DNA of 64,000 nucleotides. Source: Selaginella moellendorffii. Its lineage: Eukaryota > Streptophyta > Lycopodiopsida > Selaginellales > Selaginellaceae. Positions 34,842-45,404 of this stretch are shown piece by piece; the stretch's first letter is position 1; each line of letters opens with the position of its first letter. Below the pieces are notes generated by a model, which worked only from the letters and a program-made list of their open reading frames with translations, did no database searches and had not been told where the DNA came from. The DNA lies in assembly GCF_000143415.4 (NCBI RefSeq), contig NW_003314290.1, forward strand, positions 239,501 to 303,500, written 5' to 3'. Position numbers and translations under genes: made by a program.

Positions 34842-35394
34842 ATGGATCTTCTCTGCTGGATGGTCAGTGTTTTAAGTTTTCACCTGCTTTGGAGCTCTGC
34901 AGGCTTGCAGGCACAGTTCGTGGGACAGACGTGTGATCTGGAGAGTGAGTTCTCCACTCTCGTCCCGTGCCTGCCTTTCGTGCAAATGCAAGACAATAGT
35001 CCCTCGGACGATTGCTGCGTTAGAGTTCATGCAGTCCTCAAGGATCACTTTCCTTGTATGTGTACGCTCATCGATGGAGCTGGAGGCATGGTCGGGCACA
35101 TCCTCAACGATATGAACTTCACCTTGGCGATGGAGCTGCCATCGCTCTGCGGCGTGAAAGGATTTCAGCCATCGGCTCAGTGCGGATCCTTTGGTGGAAG
35201 TAAGTTTTACTTTTCTTTCGTTCTTTGCCTCTCATTCTTCGCTAACTTGGATTCCTTCTCTTGGTTTTTTAATAGTCGGACCATCACCATTGTTCGCCAA
35301 TCCAAACTTCTCTGGAGCTTGGTCGAGAAAGGCCGGAGCTTGGGTCGTGGCAGTAGTAACTATGGCGATGGCATCTCTCTTCATGAAGCTGTGA
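34842..35394 (+). CDS. GPI-anchored non-specific lipid-transfer protein-like
   Basis: Two exons (34842-35199, 35276-35394) give 158 aa. A signal peptide (about 1-26) is followed by the eight-cysteine pattern of plant nsLTP/2S albumin folds: CDLESEFSTLVPC, then DDCC, FPCMC, LCG and QC. The C-terminus has a small-residue region followed by a hydrophobic stretch (AWVVAVVTMAMASLFMKL), as expected of a GPI attachment signal. This places it at the outer face of the plasma membrane, probably in cuticle or wall lipid delivery. Confidence 0.85.
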
Positions 35395-35514
35395 AAAAGG
35401 AGAGCGTGAGTTTCGTGAGTTTTTGTGTGCATAATGGATTTTTTTTTTTTTTTCTTTGGGCATAGATGGCTTTCGGTGTAAGAAATGAAAGTGTTACTTA
35501 CACGAACTTCATCG

Positions 35515-36266
35515 TCAGATTTCTTCACACAAGTTACTTTGAATCACAAGCTTGGTTCTCCCTTGGCTCAGCTCCTTGATCGAGCAGCTAAGTTGGCACT
35601 CGAATTGGTGCTTGTAGTCGAAAGGCACCCAGAACCACTTTGATCGCGGCTTGGAACGAAGCTCGGCCTCGAAAAGGAGCTTGAAAGGCGAGCCTTGGAG
35701 TGGCATGTATTTGGAGTCGAAGAACAAGGGAACTCTATCACCGATAACGTAAGCTCTTACCACTTGTTGCTTGCGTGCTCCAGTGATAAATCCCCCTAGC
35801 TGCGATCGAAGAGAAGTTCTTGAGAGAAAAGATCTTTGCCAGAAGGAAAAGATGGTTTTTGGGAAGAACTCTACCTTACCAGTGGCAAGAGGGAGCTTGA
35901 AGTGTGCAGTGAGGAGCGAGAGCCGTATTTGAGCCTCTTTGACGTCGATCTTCCAGCAAAAGGAAGGATTTCTTACATGGAACTGGAGCTTGGAGGAGGA
36001 GGAGACGATCGAATTTTGATTCTTGTTGAAAGTTCCAAGCGTGAGATTCCACTGGTAGATGTCAATCTCCTGGAGACAAGAAATCAAAGCAAAATGAGAA
36101 CTTTTGTCAAGAAACCCTTGCTTGTAACTTGGAGAGAGACGTGAAGTGGTCGAGGACGAAGAATCAGCCTCCATGCGATTCCAAACGCGGCTCCCAGTAT
36201 GAGCAGCGCGAAGAAAAATGGGTGCCTCTTGACAGTTCCATCGAAAGCCTTGTGCAGAGAAGCCAT
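35515..36266 (-). CDS. LEA_2 / NDR1-HIN1-like membrane protein (copy 1)
   Basis: Best model: exons 36266-36129, 36069-35880 and 35795-35515, 202 aa. An N-terminal transmembrane helix (HPFFFALLILGAAFGIAWRLIL) is followed by the LEA_2 beta-sandwich: LHVSLQEIDIYQWNLTL, VRNPS (the family's NPN-like turn), and a C-terminal KLVIQSNLCEEI. Skipping an 84-nt, stop-free segment as an intron (TAG acceptor) gives LATGGFITGARKQQVVRAYV, which fits the family better than reading through. An in-frame ATG three codons upstream (36275) is also possible. It probably sits in the plasma membrane or ER; members act in pathogen response and dehydration. Confidence 0.75.
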
Positions 36267-36490
36267 GCAAATCAATCGATCACCTCGAGAAGAAGAGAAA
36301 AACTCCTTTCTTTCGAGCTTTTGAGCTTCATAAAAATGCGAGCTATGGAGTTTAGTCGCCGCTCGTCCAAAGCAGTGGCTCTGCCTTAAAGCTTGTTCTT
36401 AAGTTATAAAGCACTTGGTTTTCATACAAGCCACACAGTGAGGTTTTATCGTGTCCATATTTTAGGGCAGTACTGTGTGAGCGATTGGTG
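36267..36490. promoter_or_regulatory. Divergent promoter between LEA_2 copy 1 and SOUL-1
   Basis: A 224-bp spacer between two divergent ATGs, with no other gene in it. Confidence 0.5.
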
Positions 36491-37517
36491 ATGGCGGAGG
36501 CGAGCTCCATCTTGTTCTTGGCACTCTTCCTGGCGCTCTTCGTCGCGGCGCCGGCATTGGATTCGCCGCAGTACACTGTGGTGCATTCCGAGTCGGATTT
36601 CGAGGTGCGGTGGTATCGGCCGTCGGCATGGATGACCTCGCAGCAGGAGGATTTGTCTTTCACTAGCGCAACGCTGAAAGGATTTCACAGGTATGTCAGG
36701 CTAGATTATGGCATTTGGGATGAATTGGTCTTCTATGCTTCTTGGTTTTCTTGTGTTTCATTGCTTGTAAGAGTGTCTTGCTGAATGTTTTTTATTTCTG
36801 TGTAAGTTTCTTCTATCGATAGATCATCTCGAATGGTTTTTACTTTTGTGTATCTTATGAATTTCGATTGAGAAGATCCTTTTTGTCGATAGTTTCATGT
36901 CGAATGGTTTTTATCTTTGTGTCCTGTGAATTTCGATTGAGAAGTTTATTTTGTCGATAGATCATCTCGGATGTATCTCGTCATAGGAGAAAGCAACTAA
37001 GAATTTTTATGTCTTTTTCCACAGATTGTTCCAGTTCATCCAAGGCGCCAACTTAAACTCTTCGCGAATCCCAATGACAGCTCCCGTGCTCACCGGCATA
37101 GTCCCTTCCACGGGCCCGTTTTGCTCCTCAACCTTCCGGGTCCGCTTCTTTCTACCACCGCAATTCGAAAAGTCGCCTCCAGTGGCACTCCCGGAGCTCA
37201 GCCTCGCTCCCGAGTTTTGGCCCGAGCGATGCATCGCCACCCGCTCCTTCTCGGGCTTTGCCAAAGACGAGAACGTCGCGGTGGAGGCCGCAAAGCTTGC
37301 CGCCAGCTTGAGCAAGACACTGTGGAGCAATGCTACGTCCAAGGAAACCATCTCCGGCGTCGACTCCTACTCCATCGCGCAGTACGACAGCCCTTTCAAG
37401 ATCTTTAGCCGCCACAACGAAGTCTGGGTGCCTCTCGCGAAATGCTCGGCCGCCAAAAACTGTCTCCCAGAACGAGTTGCCGACGACAATACCGAAGAAC
37501 GAAGAACTTCCTCCTAG
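36491..37517 (+). CDS. SOUL heme-binding family protein (copy 1)
   Basis: Two exons (36491-36690, 37025-37517) give 230 aa. A signal peptide (1-24) precedes the SOUL fold: YTVVHSESDFEVRWYRPSAWM, then RLFQFIQGANLNSSRIPMTAPV, which is the family's signature block, and a C-terminal YSIAQYDSPFKIF...EVWV. Members bind tetrapyrroles; the signal peptide points to the secretory pathway or vacuole. The 334-nt intron is unusually long for the window and contains an imperfect tandem repeat of about 70 bp (units at about 36815 and 36890, with a partial third). A paralog lies at 52951-53744. Confidence 0.88.
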
Positions 37518-37860
37518 AAAAGAAAGAGGACTAGCGTAAATATCTAAGGTATGGCTTCTTTGCTGCTTGGTGGAGGTGTATTAATTTTCTTCCTACTCTT
37601 TGCAGCATAATTAGTGTAAGTGGCAGGCAGCTAGAATCCTTCATTCCAGCGCGCAAAAATCGGATTTTCGTGTTCTCTCTCGGTCGCCGGCTCTCTCAGG
37701 TCCTGTTCTCTAGAGATTTTTGTAGTATGCCACAGCAGCAAGCATCGGCAAGCTTCTTCCGGAGCGCTCAAGAACACGCTGGATAATCCCCAGGTTCGCT
37801 AAACTCTTTTGCATCTTCTCCATTCTCCTTTAATCGCTCTTCCAGCCGGGAGGAGAAACC
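37518..37860. other. Intergenic, nothing recognised
   Basis: Promoter region of the next LEA_2 gene. Confidence 0.4.
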
Positions 37861-38439
37861 ATGGAGAAGCTTGCTCGCCGCTGCTGCTACGTTTGCTGCT
37901 GCCTCATCGTCTCGATCCTCGTCGCGGTGGCAGTGATCGCCATCGTTCTAAGGGTCGTGCTCAAGCCCAGGGACGTGGACCTCAGCGTCACTCGCATGAC
38001 GCTCCAGGAGTTCGAGGCATCGCTAAACTTCCCGACGTTCACCCCGACGCTCAAGCTCGTCCTGGCCATGGACGTCCGGGTCTACAATCCAAACAGGGCC
38101 AGCTTCGCCTTCTCCAACAGCACCGTCTTGATGTTCTACCACGGCCAGGAGTCCGCGCGCACGCTCGTCCCCGCTGGGAGGATCCCGGCCAGGGACTCCG
38201 TGAACATCTCCACGGTGCTGGACGTGGCGGCCAGCAGGGTGATCGCCAATCCAAGCTTTGCGGGCGACGTGCGCGCGGGGATTCTGCCCGTGACCACGGA
38301 GAGTGCGATCAAGGGGCGCGTCAATGTGTGGAACATCTACCGGCATTCGATGGTGAGCGTCTCCAAGTGCCAGATCTTGCTGGCGGTGGCCAACCAGACC
38401 ATCGCGAGCTACAAATGCGAAAACAAGAATATCTTCTAG
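37861..38439 (+). CDS. LEA_2 family membrane protein (copy 2)
   Basis: Intronless, 192 aa. A Cys-rich N-terminus (RRCCYVCCC) leads into a transmembrane helix (LIVSILVAVAVIAIVLRVVL), then KPRDVDLSVTRMTL and the LEA_2 domain with VRVYNPNRASFAF, the NPN turn of the family. The C-terminus holds a CQILLAVANQTI strand. The family includes LEA14-like and NDR1/HIN1-like proteins. GC-rich coding DNA gives several antisense ORFs, which I discount. Confidence 0.85.
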   Translation: MEKLARRCCYVCCCLIVSILVAVAVIAIVLRVVLKPRDVDLSVTRMTLQEFEASLNFPTFTPTLKLVLAMDVRVYNPNRASFAFSNSTVLMFYHGQESARTLVPAGRIPARDSVNISTVLDVAASRVIANPSFAGDVRAGILPVTTESAIKGRVNVWNIYRHSMVSVSKCQILLAVANQTIASYKCENKNIF

Positions 38440-38574
38440 GGGTGATTATCCGCCGGGATATTCTTTTTAGGGTTCATGAGATGATTATTCGCCGGAATAT
38501 TCGTTTAGTCTTCTTGAGGTAATTAAACTTTCACTTTTCGATTAGCCTATCATCGCTGTTGAATTGGATTTCTT

Positions 38575-39243
38575 CTATCCACTTTGCCCGCACGAGTAAT
38601 CCACTAGGCTCGTGTTGGCTGTGGAGATTTGGAGCTCGCAGATCGAGGACAGCACGAAGTGGTGCTTAAACAAGATCCACTTGTGGACAAATCCTGTCAA
38701 ATTGGTCTCCACGCCCAGCAGCAAGGGAGAATCCCGTGGAGCATCGAATTCCCCATGAACGGTGGCCGACAGATTTCTCCTCGCTTGCGGCTTGATCGTT
38801 CCCGGCGCAATCGCCGCCCGCCCGGCCGCCTTGTCGCCGCCGGGCAGCGGGAAGACGAACGAGGCGGCGTTGTAGTATGTGAATTTCCCGGAGAGATTGG
38901 GGTTGGAGAGGCAGAGCACTGTTGTTATCGCTCCCGCGATCCTGGCCGACGAATTCCCCGATCTCGGAGTGGAATTGGAAGGCCTGGAGGAATTTTGCGC
39001 CGCTACACTGCTGGTGGGCGACGAGAGATTGATCCGCACAGGCCTCATCTCCTCCAAAAACACCCAGCTGTGATCAATGTCCGCAGGCTCTGGCTTGAGC
39101 GCCAAGCCCACGACGAGAACAACAATCACTCCCAGTAAAACGATCAAAACGATGGCCAATTTCCAGTTCTTGCGCGTCGAATTCTTTGTCTTGAATTCCC
39201 TGCGTGGATTGCCGTGATCATAGCCCCCCTCCTCCTGAGCCAT
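38575..39243 (-). CDS. LEA_2 / NHL-like membrane protein (copy 3)
   Basis: Intronless, 222 aa. A basic N-terminus is followed by a transmembrane helix (LAIVLIVLLGVIVVLVVGLAL), a Ser/Asn-rich linker, and the LEA_2 core (LCLSNPNLSGKFTYYNA). It ends near LTGFVHKWILFKHHF and a Cys. The FVHKW...FKHHF block is shared with copy 4 at 39948-40574, so the two are recent relatives in the same orientation. Confidence 0.8.
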   Translation of the reverse strand: MAQEEGGYDHGNPRREFKTKNSTRKNWKLAIVLIVLLGVIVVLVVGLALKPEPADIDHSWVFLEEMRPVRINLSSPTSSVAAQNSSRPSNSTPRSGNSSARIAGAITTVLCLSNPNLSGKFTYYNAASFVFPLPGGDKAAGRAAIAPGTIKPQARRNLSATVHGEFDAPRDSPLLLGVETNLTGFVHKWILFKHHFVLSSICELQISTANTSLVDYSCGQSG

Positions 39244-39947
39244 TGTTTTATTCCTTTTCTACATGACTGAGGAACAAACCAGATCTTTGCTATGGAAATA
39301 TAAAATTGGATGGATAGAAAAGAAACTTAGATGGATAGGTTCCAATTCACTCTAAGCCCACCCAACATGTAGCAATCAGTCAATCAATCAGTCAGCGTCT
39401 TCCTATTCTTTCGATCGAAATCCTTTACACCCTTCTGCTGGCGACCTATCAATTAGGCGGGGGCGAGCCACCAAATTCAAAGATTTGAATTGGAAAGCTC
39501 CTCTCTCGCACTTTTAAAACCTAGACATGGACATGTGATCGAGAGAGGGACGACGACGAAGAACTTCTCTCTGGGATAAGAAAAAAACTAATATAAAGCT
39601 TTGAAGCTCTTGACAACTGTGGCTCCACGCGTTTGTTCTTGCGACTTTTCCGGTTCTAAGGGAGGAGAGCGAGCGAGAGTTTGAGAAACCAAGGGATTTC
39701 TCAATCACATTCAAACAAGAAAGACAAGAGGGAGAAAAAGAGCTTCTCCTTTCGTGAAGGCCACTAAATTCTTCGTGTTGACGAACAGGGAGATGACTTC
39801 GGGAGGGGGAATCTTTGTAAACAATTTTGAATTCACACCCACAATCTCCACACGGCTTTCCTGGAAACAAACCAAGTGTTCTTCCTCATCGAGGATATAG
39901 TTTTTAATGATCTCCTAGTGACATAGTTATCTTCTACAGTTTATCTT
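39244..39947. other. Spacer between LEA_2 copies 3 and 4
   Basis: It contains a 118-codon minus-strand ORF at 39514-39870 with no domain or similarity to its neighbours; I do not call it. Confidence 0.4.
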
Positions 39948-40574
39948 CTAGCACTGATAAGAAATAGACTCGTTCGGCAACGAGAGAGAAGCACGGCAGG
40001 ATCTGCCAAGCTTGAAGTGGTGTTTAAACTTGGCCCATTTGTGAACATATCCAATCAAGCTATAGTGGACCGTGAGTGGAATTCGATGATTGATAGTAAT
40101 GTTCTTGGTGTTCTTCCACTGGGGTCTTGCTTGATCCTTGTCGCTGCCACCAAAAACCACTAGAACTGCTGTTAAGTTCGTGCTCTTCTGAGACCCAAGA
40201 ACACCGCTGCGCAGCTCAAACCGATCGATGGTCTCGTCCTGGAGCTCGAGCCAGAAGGAAGCGTTGTAGTAGTCAAAACTCGCGGCGAGGTTGGGATTCC
40301 GGAGTCCCAGCGTGGCTCGAATCCATATGAAACTGGTGCTTTGATTTCGATCGAATGGAGACGTAGAGCTGGCCATGGAGCTGGAATTAACGCTGGAACT
40401 CATGAGTTGCATAAAACAGTGCGTGATCTCGACGTTGTGTGCCACGAACACGAATCGAAAGAGCACCACGAATAGCACCAACGCGAGAATTCCAACGGGA
40501 AATGCTAGCCGGAAAGATCTACACGACTTGGTCGATGGCTTGTAGATAACATTTTGCGTGACAATGTCGTCCAT
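39948..40574 (-). CDS. LEA_2 / NHL-like membrane protein (copy 4)
   Basis: Intronless, 208 aa. The transmembrane helix (GILALVLFVVLFRFVFV) is followed by a LEA_2 domain with GLRNPNLAASFDYYNASF and a C-terminal IGYVHKWAKFKHHF. It is a tandem paralog of copy 3 with the same layout but clear divergence in the Ser-rich linker. Confidence 0.8.
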   Translation of the reverse strand: MDDIVTQNVIYKPSTKSCRSFRLAFPVGILALVLFVVLFRFVFVAHNVEITHCFMQLMSSSVNSSSMASSTSPFDRNQSTSFIWIRATLGLRNPNLAASFDYYNASFWLELQDETIDRFELRSGVLGSQKSTNLTAVLVVFGGSDKDQARPQWKNTKNITINHRIPLTVHYSLIGYVHKWAKFKHHFKLGRSCRASLSLPNESISYQC

Positions 40575-43500
40575 ACCATGGAACTTGATATACAGTTCTT
40601 AGGGAAAGGAAACAAACTCTTGCAAACAAGTCTTGACAAAATCGAAAACACTTTGGGCAGATTGACGATGCCTTTGAGTAGAAGATCTGTCTTTCCGTAC
40701 GATTTGATCATGGTCACGCCAAAACTGATCCTTCTCGTGGCTTTTTTCTGCTGTGGGAGCAATCGAATCAGGGTGCATTCGCATGAGCTCCAGTGTCGAA
40801 GGTGGTGGACCACTCCAGGGTAACTTCATAGACGGCACTGCGATCCGATCACACATTTATGGTGTTGCAACAACCATCTTGCTGAATCACCTTCGAAACA
40901 AAATGTTAAGGTTCCTTGTGGGCTCCATACTTTTGAGTGTTTGCTTACAAGGTAATATCTCAAGCATTATTGAGCTTAGACATCTTATCACTGATTTATT
41001 ATACAATCTATTGAGCCAATAGTCCTTACTTCTTTGTTTCTTGAGGTTGAAGTGTTGGTATTACTTTTAGCTGATTCAATCTAACCATCATCATGAAGAT
41101 CAGATCAAACTTTTAAAGGGGCAATTGCTTAATTGTATGGCCTAGTTCATGTTATTCTTCCCTCCCTTATGGAGCATTGGTAAGATCTTAGCCAATCTAG
41201 GCTAGATCATTTTTCCCTTCCACTGGAGAAGAATAATAATAATGATAATAAACCTAGGTAACCGCTAGGGAATCACAACTATGGATTACTTTGTTAATGA
41301 GTCATTTTGGATATCTTTTTCATACTACCACAACAATAGGAGATTAGTATTGTTAGTTCCTTTATTAGTCTTTTTTTGTTCAAGTATTAATAACCTAAGT
41401 TTTGGCCACATAAGCATATGGAAAGAAGTGATTATTTACCCAAACATACTATATTTAAAAAATGTAAAGAATGGCCTAAACACTATAGTGTTATTTCTAT
41501 ATCCAAATTCAAAATATAAAACCATTCCATATTTATTAAGTTTTTGAATTTATCCCAAAAACCATCTCGAAGGATTGGGGTGAAAGGCCAAAATGAGCTT
41601 TCATATAAGGGAGGAAAGGATTATAGAATTCAAAATATATAATAAAGATAGTAGATAGGTGTGGCATGGAAGATCACTTGAGGTTGTTAATTTTTATTTT
41701 GCATTTAGATTGATTCTAAACCTAACCTCTATACTGTGGAATACTTATATTTTTTCGTATCAATATACTAAAAAAATATTAAATTCCATTTTATATATTA
41801 GTCTTAGTGTTAGGATTTTAGATACTCTACAACTATTGTAATGTTACTCTATACTCCTATTTTTTCCTTCCTTTGCATTGAGAATTCCTTCTTAATACCA
41901 TGAAACTTAGGTCCTTATGGATTTAAGGATTAGGTTTTCTTTGTAGTTATTCTATGATAATTCATCATAAAATATATTATAAAAACCATATATTTAGTAT
42001 TAGAACATTAATTCTAACAAATACTATCCAATGAGATTGGGCAATATGATAATCTAAGTAGCTCAAAGTGTAATCTCAAGTTGATAATGTGCCTTATACA
42101 CATAAACTCATGCAAATTATACATCTTATCCATCTAATGAGTCTAAACAAAAGCTTATGGTACAAGATGGTACACACTAAAATCCATATCTAGAGACATA
42201 TGCAAAACCACAACCACCATATATATACTAGTGAACTTGATATTAACCCATCATAAGTAGTTACTATAGATTAAAGTAAACCTCCTTTGAGTTTATCATG
42301 AGTGGTAAATATGCTAATTTGTAGTTGTTTAGGATAACACTAGTGGATCCTTCCTAGACATGATATTGAATTTATTCCCCTTCAATAATATATTTCAAAG
42401 AATAATTGAGTATCCCTTTTATATGCAATAAGTTTATATCAATAATTTATTTTTACCTTTCAAATGTTATATAGCTTTGCAAAAGAATCTTATTTCAAAT
42501 TTAAATTTTTTAAATTCTGACAAAATTGATATTTAAATAAAAAGAAGAACATAGTATGGATTCTAAGATATTATGACAAACTTTTCTATTATTATACATA
42601 GTAAATATTTAAATCTCTTCTACAGTTTTATCTATATAAAGTGCAAAATTTCTAAATATATAGTATAAAAAATATGCTAATATTTAAAAATTAAAACTAT
42701 ACTACACTTAAAAATTGAGCTTAATTCTTCAACTCATGAGTTCAAGAACGGTCCACACTTGGCAACAACATCATCTTCAAGGAAGCTACTCACTATAGTT
42801 CCTACAGACATTTGCCATCGCATTCAATTTTCAATACTTGACATCCCTTTAGAGGTAGATTTTGTCATGGCATACTATCAACAGCTTGGCTCCACAACTT
42901 TAAAGGATTCTATGATACTTGGATATGCATGGCACAAGCAAGTGAATGGCATCACCACTTGAAAACTTGGGAAGATAGACACTCTACAATGCTTGTGACT
43001 TCTCTTTGAATGCACAAGGCTCTTCATAGGTTATAACATCTTTATCCAGAAGGACTTCTCATGAGTTACCAATGGTTTTCCTAGAGTTGATCAACTCTAC
43101 TTGCCTGAGATGGAGACTTTCCATTGCAATAGCACTAATATCATGCTTCACAATTAAGGAATGCCTCATAGATATCAACACTCAGTTGAGGCAACTCCTT
43201 TTTCTTCTGAGTTCACTTCTAGCATCACCACCTTTGTATCTACCTTCAACTCAATGAATGGAGCTCTCCATCTTTTGCATCAAGGTCTTGTACTTTGGCT
43301 TGCATGGCAAATGTTCTGGTCCAGAAGAGATTCTGGAAAAGCTGAGTGTCTTGTAGAATCTCAACTCTAGAAGCTAATATTTTCCAGCTAGTTGGACCTG
43401 ATGTACACATAGAAGCCTAGATACATTGGACAGATGATGTACCTGCCACCTCTTTTTCAGAAAGTTTTGCCACTAGGTATAACAATAATTCAAAAGCACA

Positions 43501-45404
43501 AAACATTATAATACTGCAGCTACCAATCCTGACATCCACAATCCCCTCCACTACTTTTTACCACCATCCACACCTTTCTCTCATCCAAATCTAGGGCATA
43601 TATTTCTCTCATCCCTCCTTTCTTCTAGCTTTGGTTCCCATTCACTTTCCTATACTTCTCTTCTCACCTATTACTTCTTCACACCTTGCATTTTGGTTTC
43701 TCCTATTATTTTTTCTAGACTTCTCATTCATAATTTATATGGTTTCCTTTGTGACTCCAAACTCTCTATTTCTTTTGTTTATTTACTTTGTTTTGGTTTC
43801 TCCAGTTTTCTATAGTTCCCCAAACCAGACATCACATTAAACTTCTGAAGATTGAGAAGTTCTCTTCATGCTACAAACATGCTCAGTCCACCATGGTTGC
43901 CTGATTGGGATGTGAGCCACATCCATGAGCCATTAGCCACCTACAAAGGGGCAGGCAAAGATACCCCCACTCCCCAACAATCTACAATTGCCCCCATATC
44001 AATGGCTCTTCCCTCACAAGTTTCAGCATTTCTTCATCATGTTAGACCCAGTTTACTTGCTCTATAAAATCCACAATTCTAGAAATGAACAAAGAAGATT
44101 GAGAGTAAAAAAAGAAAAATAAAAAAGAAAGAGAAAGAAAAGATCTCACCACAAAGGTGGTGAAGATGGCAAGCCAGAATAATAGATGAGGCGGCTTCTA
44201 ATGAGAGAAGGTGAGCTGGTCTTAAACCAGGTTAAGCAGCTCCAAACAATAGCAATCTTTGTTGCAATGCTGTTAGAAGTGTGGCAAATGTCCACTAACC
44301 ATTAGAGGAGATAGAAGAGGGTGCCAGCTGTTATGTCCACACCAAAGAGTCCACCTAGTTGCCTGAGGTACCAAGTTCAACTGGTTGGAAGAATAACACT
44401 TGACCACACCATCACATCATTTTCATGCATCCATTTTCACTTTTACACTTACCACCAATTGACAACAGTATTTCTTTGCTTTCTAGCCACATTTTGACCA
44501 AGGTTCTGACAATGACTGACTTAAGGATGAGGTTGCATTTGCATATTCACTATCTAGAGTTTGTTTTCATTTGATTCACCTTGCTTTTCACCTTCTTCTC
44601 TTGCTACTTCCATTTTTTGGTGTGTAGTTTACGCTTAGAGTTTCCCTCTAACCCTAAACTCTACACCACTTTCTTCTCCTTTTCTAATCATCTTTCTTTC
44701 CATTTTTCATCTTTCCTTTGTTTTATTTCCATATTTCTCAACTTTTGCAGTTGCGTTTTTCTAAGTATTTGGTAGAAGTCTTCAATATGACTTCTTTAAC
44801 ATCGTGGGTTCTCACATAGCAAAGCCTAATGCAATCCTTCATGGTCACCTATTGAAAGACTCCATAGATTTCAGAGGAGGAATATTCTCCATCGAGGGTA
44901 AAACAAAAGATTAGAGTTGTGGAGTCTTGGAATTTGTCATGAGAATGAGTTAGGAATTACCCTCACCCAATCCTCTCTATAGCAGTAGTGTAGCACAAAC
45001 TTGACTTGCTGATTGGTCGCCACTCTGGATCCGCCCATTTCTTGACACACCTTTTAAACACCGAAGAAAGACATAGTTACAAGCAGTTTCCCCTTCGGCC
45101 ATCCATTTTAGATTTAGGCTACTTGCTCCAGTTACCACTTTCAGCAGCTTTGATGGAGGAGCCATGGTCTTTTGCATGTGGATGCAGCCTAAAGGACCTG
45201 ATTCCAGATTACTTGCCAGGATCCCCTCACGCTAACCAGGAGGAATTGGAACAGCCTGGCTCTTTGGAGTTGCCATCTGAGGAAAACCCCAAAGTAAGTT
45301 TGGGAATTAGGAGGATAGCCGCCTAAAAGTTGATAAAATTTGAAGCGAGTTTAAACTTCAAAGGTCTATAAATTGCTTTCAGAAATAGGGTTTTGGAATT
45401 TAGG
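40575..45404. other. 4.8-kb AT-rich desert
   Basis: The stretch is much richer in A/T than its surroundings, especially about 41200-42750. It has no ORF with a recognisable domain. A stretch at about 42750-43370 reads as several stop-separated peptide segments in one frame and may be a decayed coding sequence I cannot identify. A 47-codon ORF with a good splice donor (45149-45292) cannot be joined in frame to the following gene. A telo-box (TAGGGTTT, 45386-45393) sits 11 bp before the next ATG. Confidence 0.45.

Noticed and set aside
39514-39870. 118-codon minus-strand ORF between LEA_2 copies
   Set aside because: No domain or similarity to the neighbouring family.
45006-45326. 106-codon ORF before the ATPase as its first exon
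   Set aside because: It has a GTAAGT donor but no acceptor joins it in frame to the ATPase coding sequence.
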